From the NCBI GenBank assembly GCA_021295785.1, contig JAGWBR010000007.1:101667-165666 (forward strand): 64,000 nt of DNA, in the 5' to 3' direction. Shown here one piece after another: positions 9,223-17,962 of this stretch (its first letter is position 1; the number at the start of each line of letters is the position of its first letter). Position numbers and translations under genes: made by a program. Source of the DNA: Gemmatimonadota bacterium. Its GTDB lineage: Bacteria; Gemmatimonadota; Gemmatimonadetes; Palauibacterales; Palauibacteraceae. Below the pieces are notes generated by a model. That model saw nothing but the letters and a program-made list of their open reading frames with translations. It ran no database searches and was not told the DNA's origin.

Positions 9223-10344
9223 ATGACAAAAGCGAAAGCAGATGCGGCGCGGGGTCCGGGGGTGAGGTCCGTGCTCAGTCGCCTTCTGGCGGGAAGACCG
9301 CTCGACGCGGCGGAAGCCGAGAACCTGTTCACCGCTTTCATGGAAGGCCGGGCGGCCCCCGAGGAGACGGCTGCCGCGCTGGCGGCGCTGAAGGTCCGCG
9401 GGGAAACCGCCGCGGAAGTTGAGGGGGGTGTGCGTGCGCTCCGCAGCAGCATGATCCGGGTGGAACTCACGACCCGCGCACCCGCCGGCCGACGACCAGG
9501 GGGCGGGAAGCCGCCGGACCCGCCGGAAGAACTCAGCCGTTTCCCGGATCTCGCTGGCGGCGCGGTGGACACCTGCGGCACGGGCGGCGGCGCGCTCACG
9601 ACCTTTAACATCTCCACCGCGTCGGCCGTCCTCGCAGCGGCGGGAGGCGTCGGCATCGCCAAACACGGCAACCGGTCGTTTACCTCGAAATCGGGAAGCG
9701 CCGACGTGCTCGAAGCGCTCGGCATCCCGATCGAAGTTGCACCAGAGGCGCAGGCCCCGCTCTACGCGAAACGGGGGTTCATTTTCATGTTCGCGCCCGC
9801 TCATCATCCGGCCATGCGCAACGTCGCTGGTGTGCGGAAGGCACTGGGCGTCGACACCATCTTCAACATGCTCGGCCCCCTCGCGAACCCGGCCATGGTC
9901 AGCCGGCAGGTCGTGGGTGTGGCCGACCCCGAGAAGCTCCCGCTGATTGCCGACGTGCTGGCCGGGCTGGGGCACGAACGGGCGCTCGTGGTTCACGGGA
10001 CTCCGGGGATGGACGAAATCAGCCCGCTGGGGCCAACCGACGTGATCCGTGTGGAGAACGGCGTGGCCGGGGCGGACCGTCTGGACCCGGCCGATCTTGG
10101 CTGTCCCGCCTCCGGCAGCGCCGACGACCTGGCGGGCGGCACTCCGCAGGATAACGCCGAGGTCATCGAGGGCGTACTCGCCGGGAATGTCGGAGGAGCC
10201 GCGCGGGCCGCGGTGGTTCTCAATGCCGCCGCAGCTTTCTGGGCGGCCGGGGCCGTCGACGACCTGCAAACGGGTGCTACGCTGGCGGAGCGGACCATCG
10301 ACGAAGGCGGGGCAGCGGACAAGCTGGCGCAACTCAGGGGATAA
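9223..10344 (+). CDS. trpD: Anthranilate phosphoribosyltransferase
   Basis: Transfers phosphoribose from PRPP to anthranilate in tryptophan synthesis. The glycine-rich substrate loop VDTCGTGGG, the stretch ISTASAVLAAAGGVGIAKHGNRS and FNMLGPLANPA identify it. I place the start at ATG 9223 (MTKAKAD); an in-frame GTG at 9199 would add eight residues. A Pro/Gly-rich insertion (about residues 85-110: RAPAGRRPGGGKPPDPPEEL) precedes the substrate loop, where the family normally has a short turn. It is divergent from truA across about 100 bp and converges on lexA. trpE and trpG are not in the window. Confidence 0.95.
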   Translation: MTKAKADAARGPGVRSVLSRLLAGRPLDAAEAENLFTAFMEGRAAPEETAAALAALKVRGETAAEVEGGVRALRSSMIRVELTTRAPAGRRPGGGKPPDPPEELSRFPDLAGGAVDTCGTGGGALTTFNISTASAVLAAAGGVGIAKHGNRSFTSKSGSADVLEALGIPIEVAPEAQAPLYAKRGFIFMFAPAHHPAMRNVAGVRKALGVDTIFNMLGPLANPAMVSRQVVGVADPEKLPLIADVLAGLGHERALVVHGTPGMDEISPLGPTDVIRVENGVAGADRLDPADLGCPASGSADDLAGGTPQDNAEVIEGVLAGNVGGAARAAVVLNAAAAFWAAGAVDDLQTGATLAERTIDEGGAADKLAQLRG

Positions 10345-10395
10345 CTGCCTCCGACCCGGGCGAGCGGCCCGCACCAACCAAGAGAGCCGCTTCGG

Positions 10396-11049
10396 TCAGC
10401 CGTATCGCCTCAGCACACCAACGACGATGCCCTGCACCCGGACCCGGTGCGCCTGCACAATCATGGGAGCAAGGGCCGGATTTGCCGGCTGCAAGCGGAC
10501 GTACCCGTCCTCTTCGCGGTAAAGCTTCTTCATCGTTGCGGTTTCGTTGTCGATCAGCGCAATCACCATGTCTCCCTCGCGAGGAATGCGCCGGACCCGG
10601 ACAATGACGTGGTCTCCGTCCCGGATCTGTTCGTTGATCATCGAGTCTCCGCGGACCCGGAGGACATAGTGCTCGTCCCGTGACCCGGAGATCATGTCTT
10701 CCGGGACCGCAATGGTTTCTCTTTCCGCAATCGCCTCAATCGGCTCGCCGGCGGCGACTGTTCCGCGCAGTGGCAGCTCGACGGCACCCAACCGTATGCC
10801 CACATCCTCGGTGCCCAGGAGTGAGTTGGTCAGTTCAATGGAGCGGCGCTGGTAATGGGTGCGCCGGATGTACCCCTTGCACTCCAGATTGGTAAGGTGT
10901 TCGTGGACTGTCGCGACGGAGCGGTACCCAAAGTGCTGGGCGATCTCCTCCAGGCTGGGTGCGTACCGCCGGAACCGGCAGAAACCCTCAATGAAATCGA
11001 GCATTTCTCGCTGCCGAGGAGTGAGGGGGGCCTTGTTCTGTTCGCTCAT
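10396..11049 (-). CDS. lexA: LexA repressor, SOS regulator
   Basis: Represses DNA-damage genes until RecA filaments trigger its self-cleavage. The start at ATG 11049 gives MSEQNKAPLTPRQREMLDFI and 217 residues, the usual size. The winged helix covers about 5-72 (SLEEIAQHFGYRSVATVHEH). The cleavage site is Ala100-Gly101 in GTVAAGEP, and the Ser/Lys dyad is Ser136 in VRGDSM and Lys174 in ATMKKLY. The frame is open far upstream into the trpC region, but that part resembles no LexA. It sits inside the trp cluster on the opposite strand. Repeated CCGAA sites upstream suggest autoregulation. Confidence 0.96.
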   Translation of the reverse strand: MSEQNKAPLTPRQREMLDFIEGFCRFRRYAPSLEEIAQHFGYRSVATVHEHLTNLECKGYIRRTHYQRRSIELTNSLLGTEDVGIRLGAVELPLRGTVAAGEPIEAIAERETIAVPEDMISGSRDEHYVLRVRGDSMINEQIRDGDHVIVRVRRIPREGDMVIALIDNETATMKKLYREEDGYVRLQPANPALAPMIVQAHRVRVQGIVVGVLRRYG

Positions 11050-11119
11050 TTGTCTGCTGCTTTCGCCAGGACCTATTTGCCGGGGCCATCTGCCAGGCCA
11101 TCGTCCTACGGCAGCATAA

Positions 11120-11174
11120 CCGAAAATCCAAACTGCCCCACCCGAACACCGAATATATGCCGAATATACCCGAA
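11120..11174. promoter_or_regulatory. Candidate LexA operator cluster upstream of lexA
   Basis: Five CCGAA pentamers occur in 55 bp, at 11120, 11142, 11149, 11160 and 11170. The 11149/11160 pair forms a direct repeat CCGAATATATGCCGAA with an 11-bp period. On the lexA strand this reads TTCGG-N6-TTCGG. An 11-bp direct-repeat geometry is also that of the alphaproteobacterial SOS box (GTTC-N7-GTTC). A similar 11-bp pair lies upstream of imuB. The assignment to LexA is an inference from location and sharing. Confidence 0.45.
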
Positions 11175-11184
11175 AATCAACCCA

Positions 11185-11206
11185 AGAAGTTTCCGCGGGA
11201 ACGTCC
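11185..11206 (-). repeat. Palindromic element copy 5 (lexA-trpC intergenic)
   Basis: Core GTTTCCGCGGGAAC on the plus strand, in the same orientation as copies 1, 2 and 4. It is the only copy outside a gene, about 136 bp upstream of lexA and 72 bp upstream of trpC. It happens to read DVPAETS in the frame of lexA, but that stretch lies before the expected start. Confidence 0.8.
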
Positions 11207-11278
11207 CCCGCACTCCGCGGCAGTGCCTTAGACGTGACACCGGAATTAACGGGCACACGTGCGTAAATTTCAGCCACG

Positions 11279-12124
11279 ATGACCCTCCAAAAAGTGCTTG
11301 ACGAAATCGTAGCCGAGAAACGGGCGGAGGTCGCCCGCCTGGAGATGTTCGGGGAAACGCTCCTGATGCAGGCCCGGCAGGCGGCGCCCCCGCTTCCGTT
11401 TGCAGCCCGCCTTAAGGAACCGCGCCACGTCGTTTCCGTAATCGCCGAATTCAAGCGGCAATCCCCCTCTGCCGGACCGATTGCGCCGGACGCCCAGGCC
11501 GCCGGCGTCGCGGCGGTCTACGAGGCGGCGGGAGTGGCGGCGATGTCCGTCCTGACCGACGAGAAATGGTTCGGCGGGAGTTTGGACGACCTGCGGAACA
11601 TTCGGGGTGCGACCGGCCTGGCACTGTTGCGGAAAGACTTCACCCTGGATCCGGTCCAGATCTACCAGGCGCGGGCCGCGGGGGCCGATGCGGTGCTGTT
11701 GATCGCTCGGATCCTCAAACAGGACATGCTCCGCCGGCTGCTGCGCACTGCGGAGGAGTTGTCGATGGCCGCCCTGGTGGAGGTGCATGAAGGGCATGAA
11801 CTGGACCGCGCCCTGGAAGCAGGGGCAAAGGTCGTCGGTGTCAACGCACGCGACCTTTCTACCTTTTCGGTGGATCTTGAAGCCGGGCTCGCCCTCGTGG
11901 AACGGATCCCGGAGGATCTTGTCGCCGTGGCCGAGAGCGGGATCGGGTCGATCGCGGACGCCAAAGCAGCGGGCCAGGCCGGGGCAGACGCACTGCTGAT
12001 CGGCGAGTGGTTGATGGCCGGTGGGGGCCCGGACACCACATTGGGGCATTTGGGAGGTCACGGGGAGGGCCTCGCCCGGAATCGACGACTCGGCGGGTCG
12101 CCCGGCCGTGGAGAAGCACCGTGA
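11279..12124 (+). CDS. trpC: Indole-3-glycerol phosphate synthase
   Basis: Closes the indole ring from CdRP. It is a TIM barrel with VIAEFKRQSPSAGPI (catalytic Lys), LLRKDFTLDPVQIYQARAAGADAVLLI, LVEVHEGHELDRA and VAESGI. The 281 residues include a Gly/Arg-rich C-terminal tail of about 25 residues beyond the barrel. It is the first gene of trpCFBA and is divergent from lexA, with which it shares a 229-bp upstream region holding the CCGAA repeats and palindromic copy 5. The stop overlaps the trpF start (GTGA). Confidence 0.96.
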   Translation: MTLQKVLDEIVAEKRAEVARLEMFGETLLMQARQAAPPLPFAARLKEPRHVVSVIAEFKRQSPSAGPIAPDAQAAGVAAVYEAAGVAAMSVLTDEKWFGGSLDDLRNIRGATGLALLRKDFTLDPVQIYQARAAGADAVLLIARILKQDMLRRLLRTAEELSMAALVEVHEGHELDRALEAGAKVVGVNARDLSTFSVDLEAGLALVERIPEDLVAVAESGIGSIADAKAAGQAGADALLIGEWLMAGGGPDTTLGHLGGHGEGLARNRRLGGSPGRGEAP

Positions 12125-12855
12125 CCTGCCGGGTGAAGGTGTGTGGACTGCGCCGGCCCGGTGATGCGGAGGCTGCCGTGGTGGCCGGTGCGCACTATCT
12201 GGGAATGGTATTCGCCCCAAGCCCGCGGCGCGTTACGGAGGAAGAAGCCCGCGAGGTGTGCCGCATCGCGACTGCAAGCCAACCGGTGGCAGTCTTCGTG
12301 GATGAATCCCCGCAGGAGATCTTGCGACTCAAAGACCGAATCGGGTTCACGACGGCGCAGCTCCACGGTTCGGAGTCACCGTCAGACTGCGAATTGCTGA
12401 GGGAGGGAGGCCTCCGGGTGTGGAAGGCTCTCCGACCAAGATCCCGGACGGATCTGGTCCGGTTGTGGAAGCACTGGGAATCGGAGACCGAGGTCGTCTT
12501 GGTCGACGCCTGGTCACCTGCGGCCAGGGGCGGGACTGGGACCACCTTCCCCCACGGGTGGCTGTCGGACCTGCGCATGACGCCGCCGAACGGAGGCCAG
12601 GGGCACCCGTCTCGGCCCGCCGGCGAGCCGACAGACCCGGGCCGCAAGGCGAGCCTGGCGCTGGCCGGTGGTCTGACCCCGGACAACGTGGCGGCGGCGA
12701 TCAAGACCGGAAACCCGGCGATCGTGGACGTGTCTTCGGGGGTCGAGGTCGCCCCGGGAGTCAAAGATCCGTCTCTGATCATGGCGTTCGTGCAGGCAGT
12801 CGGCGCCATCGGCCCCGCAGGAGCACCCGGAACCGTCGGAGCAGTCGAGAAGTGA
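12121..12855 (+). CDS. trpF: Phosphoribosylanthranilate isomerase
   Basis: Amadori rearrangement of PRA to CdRP. The GTG start overlaps the trpC stop and gives [19 protein letters not shown] with the catalytic Cys in KVCGL. Also visible are [17 protein letters not shown] and the phosphate-binding [10 protein letters not shown] followed by VDVSSGVE. Between [12 protein letters not shown] and LAGGL there is a Pro/Gly-rich insertion of roughly 35-40 residues (about 155-190) not expected in this small barrel. Translationally coupled to trpC and trpB by 4-nt overlaps. Confidence 0.95.
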   Translation: MTCRVKVCGLRRPGDAEAAVVAGAHYLGMVFAPSPRRVTEEEAREVCRIATASQPVAVFVDESPQEILRLKDRIGFTTAQLHGSESPSDCELLREGGLRVWKALRPRSRTDLVRLWKHWESETEVVLVDAWSPAARGGTGTTFPHGWLSDLRMTPPNGGQGHPSRPAGEPTDPGRKASLALAGGLTPDNVAAAIKTGNPAIVDVSSGVEVAPGVKDPSLIMAFVQAVGAIGPAGAPGTVGAVEK

Positions 12856-14132
12856 CGGGGCGCATGGGGTGGTTCGGCACCTACGGGGGCCAGTTTGTGC
12901 CCGAAACCCTGATTCCGGCGCTCGACGAACTCACCCGGGCCTGGGCCGACGCCCGCCACGATTCAGAATTCAGGAAAACGCTGGACGACTGCCTGCATCG
13001 ATACGTGGGCCGCCCCACGCCCTTGTATCAAGCCCGCAGGCTGGGGAAAGACATGGGGGGCGTGCGGATCTGGCTGAAACGGGAAGATCTCAACCACACA
13101 GGCGCACACAAGATCAATAACACGGTCGGTCAGGTCCTCCTCGCCCGGCGGATGGGTAAGACACGCATCATCGCCGAGACGGGGGCCGGCCAGCACGGGG
13201 TGGCGGCGGCCACGGCCTGCGCGCTGTTTGGCTTTGAATGCGATGTGTACATGGGCGAAGAAGACATGCGCCGGCAGGCTCTGAACGTCGAGAGAATGCG
13301 GATGCTCGGCGCACGGGTGCTGCCGGTTTCCAGCGGCTCGCGGACGTTGAAAGATGCAACCAGCGAGGCCATCCGCGACTGGACGGCATCAGTAGGGGGG
13401 ACCCACTATGTGATCGGTTCCGCGGTGGGGCCGGCTCCCTACCCGGACATGGTGCGGGGGTTGCAGCGAGTGATCGGCAACGAAACCCGGACCCAGCTCC
13501 GCGAGTTGGGGGTGGAGCCCGCGGCGGTATTCGCCTGCGTGGGCGGGGGCTCCAACGCGATCGGCATGTTTGCCCCGTTCATCGACGATCAGCCCCTTCC
13601 GGAGAATCCGTCCGTCCCGGCCGATTCGTCCGGCCCCGGCCAGGTCCGCGGGGTTTCCGACAACAGGGCCGAACTGGTGGGAGTGGAGGCGGCGGGGGCG
13701 GGCCTGGCTTCGGGCCAACACGCGGCGTCGCTCTCGCTCGGGCTCCCGGGAGTGCTGCACGGCAGCCACAGTTACCTGTTGCAGGATGAAGACGGTCAGG
13801 TGACTCCGGCCCACTCAGTCTCGGCGGGCCTTGACTACCCCGGGGTGGGACCGGAGCACTCCTGGCTCAAGGAATCCGGCCGGGTACGCTACGAGTCGGT
13901 AACCGACCACGAGGCGGTTGCGGCATTCGGCGACCTGTGTCGGCTGGAGGGGATAATCCCGGCCCTGGAGAGCGCACACGCCGCTGCCGGTCTGCGCAAA
14001 GAGGCGGAGAAATGGAAGAACCGCGACGTGGTGATTTGCCTCAGCGGCCGTGGAGACAAGGACGTCGAAGAAGTACGGCGGTTTGAGCGAACCCGCGGGG
14101 CCGACGTCCAGAGCCCGGACCAGGCGAGCTGA
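12852..14132 (+). CDS. trpB: Tryptophan synthase beta subunit
   Basis: PLP enzyme condensing indole and serine. It begins near [18 protein letters not shown] Lys is in [19 protein letters not shown] binds the PLP phosphate. The stretch [19 protein letters not shown], at about residues 250-270, interrupts the segment between FID and LVGVEAAG and is longer than in typical TrpB. Start GTG 12852 overlaps the trpF stop (GTGA); ATG 12864 is an alternative four codons in. The C-terminus carries an extra tail of about 15 residues. Confidence 0.96.
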   Translation: MTGRMGWFGTYGGQFVPETLIPALDELTRAWADARHDSEFRKTLDDCLHRYVGRPTPLYQARRLGKDMGGVRIWLKREDLNHTGAHKINNTVGQVLLARRMGKTRIIAETGAGQHGVAAATACALFGFECDVYMGEEDMRRQALNVERMRMLGARVLPVSSGSRTLKDATSEAIRDWTASVGGTHYVIGSAVGPAPYPDMVRGLQRVIGNETRTQLRELGVEPAAVFACVGGGSNAIGMFAPFIDDQPLPENPSVPADSSGPGQVRGVSDNRAELVGVEAAGAGLASGQHAASLSLGLPGVLHGSHSYLLQDEDGQVTPAHSVSAGLDYPGVGPEHSWLKESGRVRYESVTDHEAVAAFGDLCRLEGIIPALESAHAAAGLRKEAEKWKNRDVVICLSGRGDKDVEEVRRFERTRGADVQSPDQAS

Positions 14133-14140
14133 GGGACCGC

Positions 14141-14938
14141 GTGCACGCTACCGCCGGGGCTGCCGGCCGGATCGAAGCCACGTTTGCCAAGAGAACTGCT
14201 TTTGTGCCGTTTCTGTCCAGTGGATACCCCGGGCCGCGCGACACCCCCCGTCTCCTGATGCAACTGGCGCAGGCCGGGGCTGACGTGATCGAGCTCGGCC
14301 TTCCGTTCAGCGATCCGCTGGCCGACGGACCGGCGATCCAAACCGCGAGCGCCCGCGCCCTGGATCAGGGTGTAACCGCCGCATCGGCCCTGGACCAACT
14401 CGCTGAGGTGGCACCCGAACTCCCGCCGATAGTGATCTTCACCTACCTGAATCCGGTCCTGCGCATGGGGCCGGAGAAGTTCGTCGAGAAGGCTGCGGAA
14501 GCGGGAGCGGCTGGCCTTCTCCTTACCGATTTGCCGGTCGGGGCAGACCCCGGGTTGGCGGCACGACTTGGGGGGGGCGGCCTTGACCTGATCCCCCTGG
14601 CCGCGCCCACCACATCCGATGCCCGTCTCAAGACGATAGCGGACAGCGCCCGCGGGTTCCTCTATTACATTGCCCGCACCGGGGTTACGGGCAGCCGGAC
14701 CGACGTGGACGCGGAACTCTCGTCAAGGGTGACACAGCTGCGCGGAATGTTGAATCTGCCGGTGGCGGTCGGATTCGGAATCGCGACTCCGGACCAGGCC
14801 CGAACGCTGGCTTCGGTTGCAGACGGGGTCGTGGTGGGTACGGCCCTGATTGAGGCACTGGGCACCAGCGAGGCGGCTTTTCGTGAACTCGCAGAGGCCC
14901 TGGCGGAGGCCGTCAGAGCTAACGAGAAACAACACTGA
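14141..14938 (+). CDS. trpA: Tryptophan synthase alpha subunit
   Basis: Cleaves indole-3-glycerol phosphate to indole and GAP. ELGLPFSDPLADGP carries the catalytic Glu, FTYLNPVLRMG the second active-site region, and TGVTGSRTD with GFGIATPDQA the phosphate-binding loops. The start is GTG 14141, 8 nt after the trpB stop. At 265 residues it has normal length and ends the trpCFBA run. Confidence 0.96.
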   Translation: MHATAGAAGRIEATFAKRTAFVPFLSSGYPGPRDTPRLLMQLAQAGADVIELGLPFSDPLADGPAIQTASARALDQGVTAASALDQLAEVAPELPPIVIFTYLNPVLRMGPEKFVEKAAEAGAAGLLLTDLPVGADPGLAARLGGGGLDLIPLAAPTTSDARLKTIADSARGFLYYIARTGVTGSRTDVDAELSSRVTQLRGMLNLPVAVGFGIATPDQARTLASVADGVVVGTALIEALGTSEAAFRELAEALAEAVRANEKQH

Positions 14939-14955
14939 AGGGAAATGACGACGCC

Positions 14956-15198
14956 ATGAGCGCTTCCGAAAACTCAGATGTCGCGGGCGAAGAGGCCTGC
15001 ACGATTAGTGTTACCGAGGACGGGCCGATCAAGGTCGAAGGAGACTGGCGCCTGTTGACCCGTGGGGACTCTGCCGCGGTCGTCGCCGGAGACCGGCCGC
15101 GGGGAACTGTCTGGCTGTGCAGGTGCGGGCATTCCGCCAAGAAGCCGTTCTGCGACGGTACCCACAAGAAGGAAGGGTTCTCGGCCGAAGGGATCTAA
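14956..15198 (+). CDS. CDGSH-type iron-sulfur protein
   Basis: Small 80-residue protein carrying the CDGSH 2Fe-2S motif: CRCGHSAKKPFCDGTH gives the three Cys and one His ligands near the C-terminus. Proteins of this family bind a redox-active or transferable 2Fe-2S cluster; the specific role here is unknown. The N-terminal half contains the GPIKVEGDWRLL strand often seen before the motif in bacterial members. It lies 17 nt after trpA, so it may be co-transcribed with the trp genes. Confidence 0.85.
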   Translation: MSASENSDVAGEEACTISVTEDGPIKVEGDWRLLTRGDSAAVVAGDRPRGTVWLCRCGHSAKKPFCDGTHKKEGFSAEGI

Positions 15199-15235
15199 CC
15201 GCAATCCCAGACCGCACTCGAACCGCACACGCCTG

Positions 15236-15901
15236 ATGGACGATCTCCACCCGATCGTGCTCGCGGCCGGGAAGAAGCGAACCCTGCCCAATTGGGCCGA
15301 AGCGTCCGAGGAACGCCGGCACCACCTCCAGCGGGTCGGACGGCTGATGTGGAAGTGGAGTGGGGTGCTGGGGTTGCCGAGGCGCGAGCGCGTGAGGTGG
15401 CGCGCCGCGGGAGTCTTGCACGATGCGCTCAAGGGGAGTCCGCCGAACCGCCTTGGGTCGCAGCTGCTGGCGGCCTTGAAACAACACGCCCTCGCCGCCA
15501 CCCTGCCCGAGATGGGTTCAAACATTCTGAACCAATGGCCCGGGAGTCTGCTCCACGGCCCGGCCTGCGCGGCCCGCTTACACGATGAGGGAGTCACGGA
15601 CAGAGACCTGCTGATGGCGGTCGCGTTCCACACGACCGGTCACGCGGGTCTTGAGCGAATCGGGCAGGCGCTCTACGCCGCCGACTTCCTGGAGCCCGGG
15701 CGCGTAACAAAACGACGGACGCGGGCGGCACTGCGCCAGCAAATGCCAACGCGGTGGCTGCCGACCATGCGCACGGTCGCCGCGGCGAAGATCGATACGC
15801 TGCTCAAACGTTCGCTGCCCCTTGATCCGATCACCGTCGATTTCTGGAACAGCCTCGCGGCGAGCACCGAAAAAGGAGCCGCAACTCCGCGCGGCCGCTG
15901 A
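15236..15901 (+). CDS. YqeK-like HD-domain hydrolase (probable symmetrical Ap4A hydrolase)
   Basis: HD-domain protein of 221 residues. Metal-binding motifs appear in order: HHLQRVG, AGVLHDALK (the HD), SLLHGPACA, AVAFHTTGH and ALYAADFLEPGR. This order and spacing match the YqeK family, known to split Ap4A symmetrically. The start is ATG 15236 (MDDLHPIVLAAGKK), since upstream sequence in frame overlaps the CDGSH gene. There is an extra hydrophilic N-terminus of about 30 residues. It converges with the NFACT gene. Confidence 0.8.
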   Translation: MDDLHPIVLAAGKKRTLPNWAEASEERRHHLQRVGRLMWKWSGVLGLPRRERVRWRAAGVLHDALKGSPPNRLGSQLLAALKQHALAATLPEMGSNILNQWPGSLLHGPACAARLHDEGVTDRDLLMAVAFHTTGHAGLERIGQALYAADFLEPGRVTKRRTRAALRQQMPTRWLPTMRTVAAAKIDTLLKRSLPLDPITVDFWNSLAASTEKGAATPRGR

Positions 15902-15913
15902 ACGAACACAATT

Positions 15914-15938
15914 CCCGGCCAACCGGCGCGCGGCCGGG
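15914..15938. terminator. Hairpin between convergent yqeK-like and NFACT genes
   Basis: Perfect 7-bp stem CCCGGCC/GGCCGGG around an 11-nt loop, between two genes that converge. It is placed as expected for a shared terminator, but no T-tract follows on either strand. Confidence 0.4.
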
Positions 15939-15968
15939 AGCACTCGGCCGGGGGAACTCGGCCGACCT

Positions 15969-17798
15969 CTACGTATCAGTCGGCTTCAGAGCAGCCAGCA
16001 AGTCGGAGTCGGGGGAAACGAAAAGGGTGCGTTCGCGTTCCGCGACCACGGATCCGGGCCGGGATTTGCGAGGCTTGCGAACGTACTTGCGCCGGGTCCA
16101 GATCACGGGCACCGTGCCGCTGTGCCGCGCCCTGCTGTGGACCGCAGCCGCGGTGGCCGCCTCGGCAAGGTCGCGCCCCGGGGGATTCTCGTCGGCCCGC
16201 CCCCACCGGAGAATGACGTGCGCCCCGGAGGCTTGCGAGGCATGGAGCCAGATGTCTTCGCGCCGCGCGTGGCGAAACGTCAGGTCGTCGTTGTCGCTGG
16301 CCCCGCGTCCCACCAAGATTTCAAAGCCGCCGCTGCTGACGTACCTGACAAAGGGCGCACGCTGCAAAACGGGTCCCTCGCGCGGCCGGCCAGAGCTTCT
16401 CTTCCCCCCCCGCCCCCTTGAAGCGCCCGGACCGGACAGGGGCCGGCCGCCGATTGCAGACCACAAGGAATCGGACGGGCCATTTTCTTCAACCTGGAGG
16501 GAAAGGTCATCTAGTTCGGCAAGTCGCGCCCGGGCCGCCGAAATGGCTGCGGGCAGGCGCTCCAAAGCCCTCTCACGGCGTGCGGCTTCCTTGAACAACT
16601 CCTGAGCGTTGGTAACCGCGTCCATCCCCGGATCAAGCGAGATCTTGCGTTTGGCACCATCAAAATCCACCAGCGTAACCGACCGTGACCCGCGAGGAAT
16701 CTCGGCCTTTCTGGCGAGAAGCAGATTGCCATCGGCTCTCGTTTCTTCGGGCGGCAGAACCGAAGCCAACTCACGCTCCAACGCGGCAAGACGCTTGGCC
16801 GCACGCTTCCGCCGGGCACTGATCCGACGAAGGAGCTGGTCGTGTTCACTCTCTTCGCTGGTTGAACCGCCAGATCCCCGGCCGGCCACGCCACCGGAGC
16901 GCCGCCACGTGAGCCCGTCGGCTCCCGCCGGGAGATGGGACAGTAACCCCGCAGCACCGCCCGCCACCTCGACTTGCCGGGTGACCGCGCCCAGAACATC
17001 CGCCCCGACACGCTCGCCGGTCGCAGGGTGAATCGACAGATACGCCGCGAGCGCCGCATCCGCGAATCGATCAGACCGGGACTGGCCAGACCGGGACTGG
17101 CCAGACAAAGCCTCCGCGATGGCATCAACGTTGGCTGGGCTCGTCCAGGCCCATGAACGCAGAACCTCTTGGTGCCAATTGACCCCGTGACCGTGCCCGG
17201 ACGAGGCCCGGGCCCCGACCCACGTCCGCCAGTCGTCAATCGACGGCGGAAGGTCGGCAGCGGCCCGCTCGGCGGCCGGCGGAGCCCAAATGTCTCCGCG
17301 CTCCACGCCATGACCACGGACCAGGACGGATTCCACCCGCCAGCCCCCCGCGAAACGAAGGTGGAAGAGGTTGAACCGGGTGGTGCGGAGTTGCAAGACG
17401 GCCCCCTCGCGCTTCCGGCCGTCGGCATCGACAAACGTAAGCAGAACGACCCGTTCATCGGGCGCGGCAACGGCCGATCCCAAAAACAGGCGCCGGAAGG
17501 TGGCCGGGGGCACATCGGTCGAAATTCCGGGAGGGTCCGAGACAAACAAATGTCCCAGGGAAGGGTGGAGCAGAGCGGTTAGACAGCCCTCCCGAGTCTC
17601 GTCCTGCGTCTCCCGCGAGGCGTCGCGGGCTCCCCGCCCGAACTCGATGGAAGCGGCCCGAAGCCCGCGGTTGACCAGCAGCCTTCGAACGGGCACTCCC
17701 TCCCAGCGGTGGGCGATCCCCGCAGCCAAGTCCCTGGCCAGCAGGGCGTCGTACCGCACCGGAGCCTGCCGGCCTGCGTCGTCTGATTCGCCTGGCAT
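15969..17798 (-). CDS. NFACT/RqcH-like protein (fibronectin-binding A family)
   Basis: Divergent member of the NFACT family; characterised RqcH recruits tRNA-Ala to stalled 50S subunits and adds C-terminal alanine tails. The C-terminal NFACT-R domain is clear: FVRYVSSGGFEILVGRGASDNDDLT, IWLHASQASGAHVILR and TRRKYVRKPRKSRPG. The middle is a charged coiled coil (RRKRAAKRLAALERELASVLP). In the N-terminal domain the position of the RqcH Asp-Arg pair seems to read DER (PDERVVLLTF), and the usual GRHSN motif is absent, so alanine-tailing activity is uncertain. A 15-bp tandem DNA repeat gives GQSRSGQSRS. ATG 17798 fits the family start best; GTG 17885 would add 29 residues. Confidence 0.8.
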   Translation of the reverse strand: MPGESDDAGRQAPVRYDALLARDLAAGIAHRWEGVPVRRLLVNRGLRAASIEFGRGARDASRETQDETREGCLTALLHPSLGHLFVSDPPGISTDVPPATFRRLFLGSAVAAPDERVVLLTFVDADGRKREGAVLQLRTTRFNLFHLRFAGGWRVESVLVRGHGVERGDIWAPPAAERAAADLPPSIDDWRTWVGARASSGHGHGVNWHQEVLRSWAWTSPANVDAIAEALSGQSRSGQSRSDRFADAALAAYLSIHPATGERVGADVLGAVTRQVEVAGGAAGLLSHLPAGADGLTWRRSGGVAGRGSGGSTSEESEHDQLLRRISARRKRAAKRLAALERELASVLPPEETRADGNLLLARKAEIPRGSRSVTLVDFDGAKRKISLDPGMDAVTNAQELFKEAARRERALERLPAAISAARARLAELDDLSLQVEENGPSDSLWSAIGGRPLSGPGASRGRGGKRSSGRPREGPVLQRAPFVRYVSSGGFEILVGRGASDNDDLTFRHARREDIWLHASQASGAHVILRWGRADENPPGRDLAEAATAAAVHSRARHSGTVPVIWTRRKYVRKPRKSRPGSVVAERERTLFVSPDSDLLAALKPTDT

Positions 17799-17962
17799 CC
17801 CCCTCGCGGCCACGCCCTGCCTCCCGATTCGTCCCGTTGGGTTACGGTGCCCCCCGGCCGCGCCTTCCAAGGCGTCCGGAACCACCCGAATCTACGGGGA
17901 GTCTGTTTGATCACGGAACGCGGGGCACTTGTGGCACGCCCCACCAAAACACACTTTTAGCT

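Noticed and set aside
11050..11454. Extended lexA frame reading VPAETS upstream of the ATG
   Set aside because: The extension crosses the regulatory region and trpC and has no LexA similarity; a normal 217-residue LexA starts at 11049.
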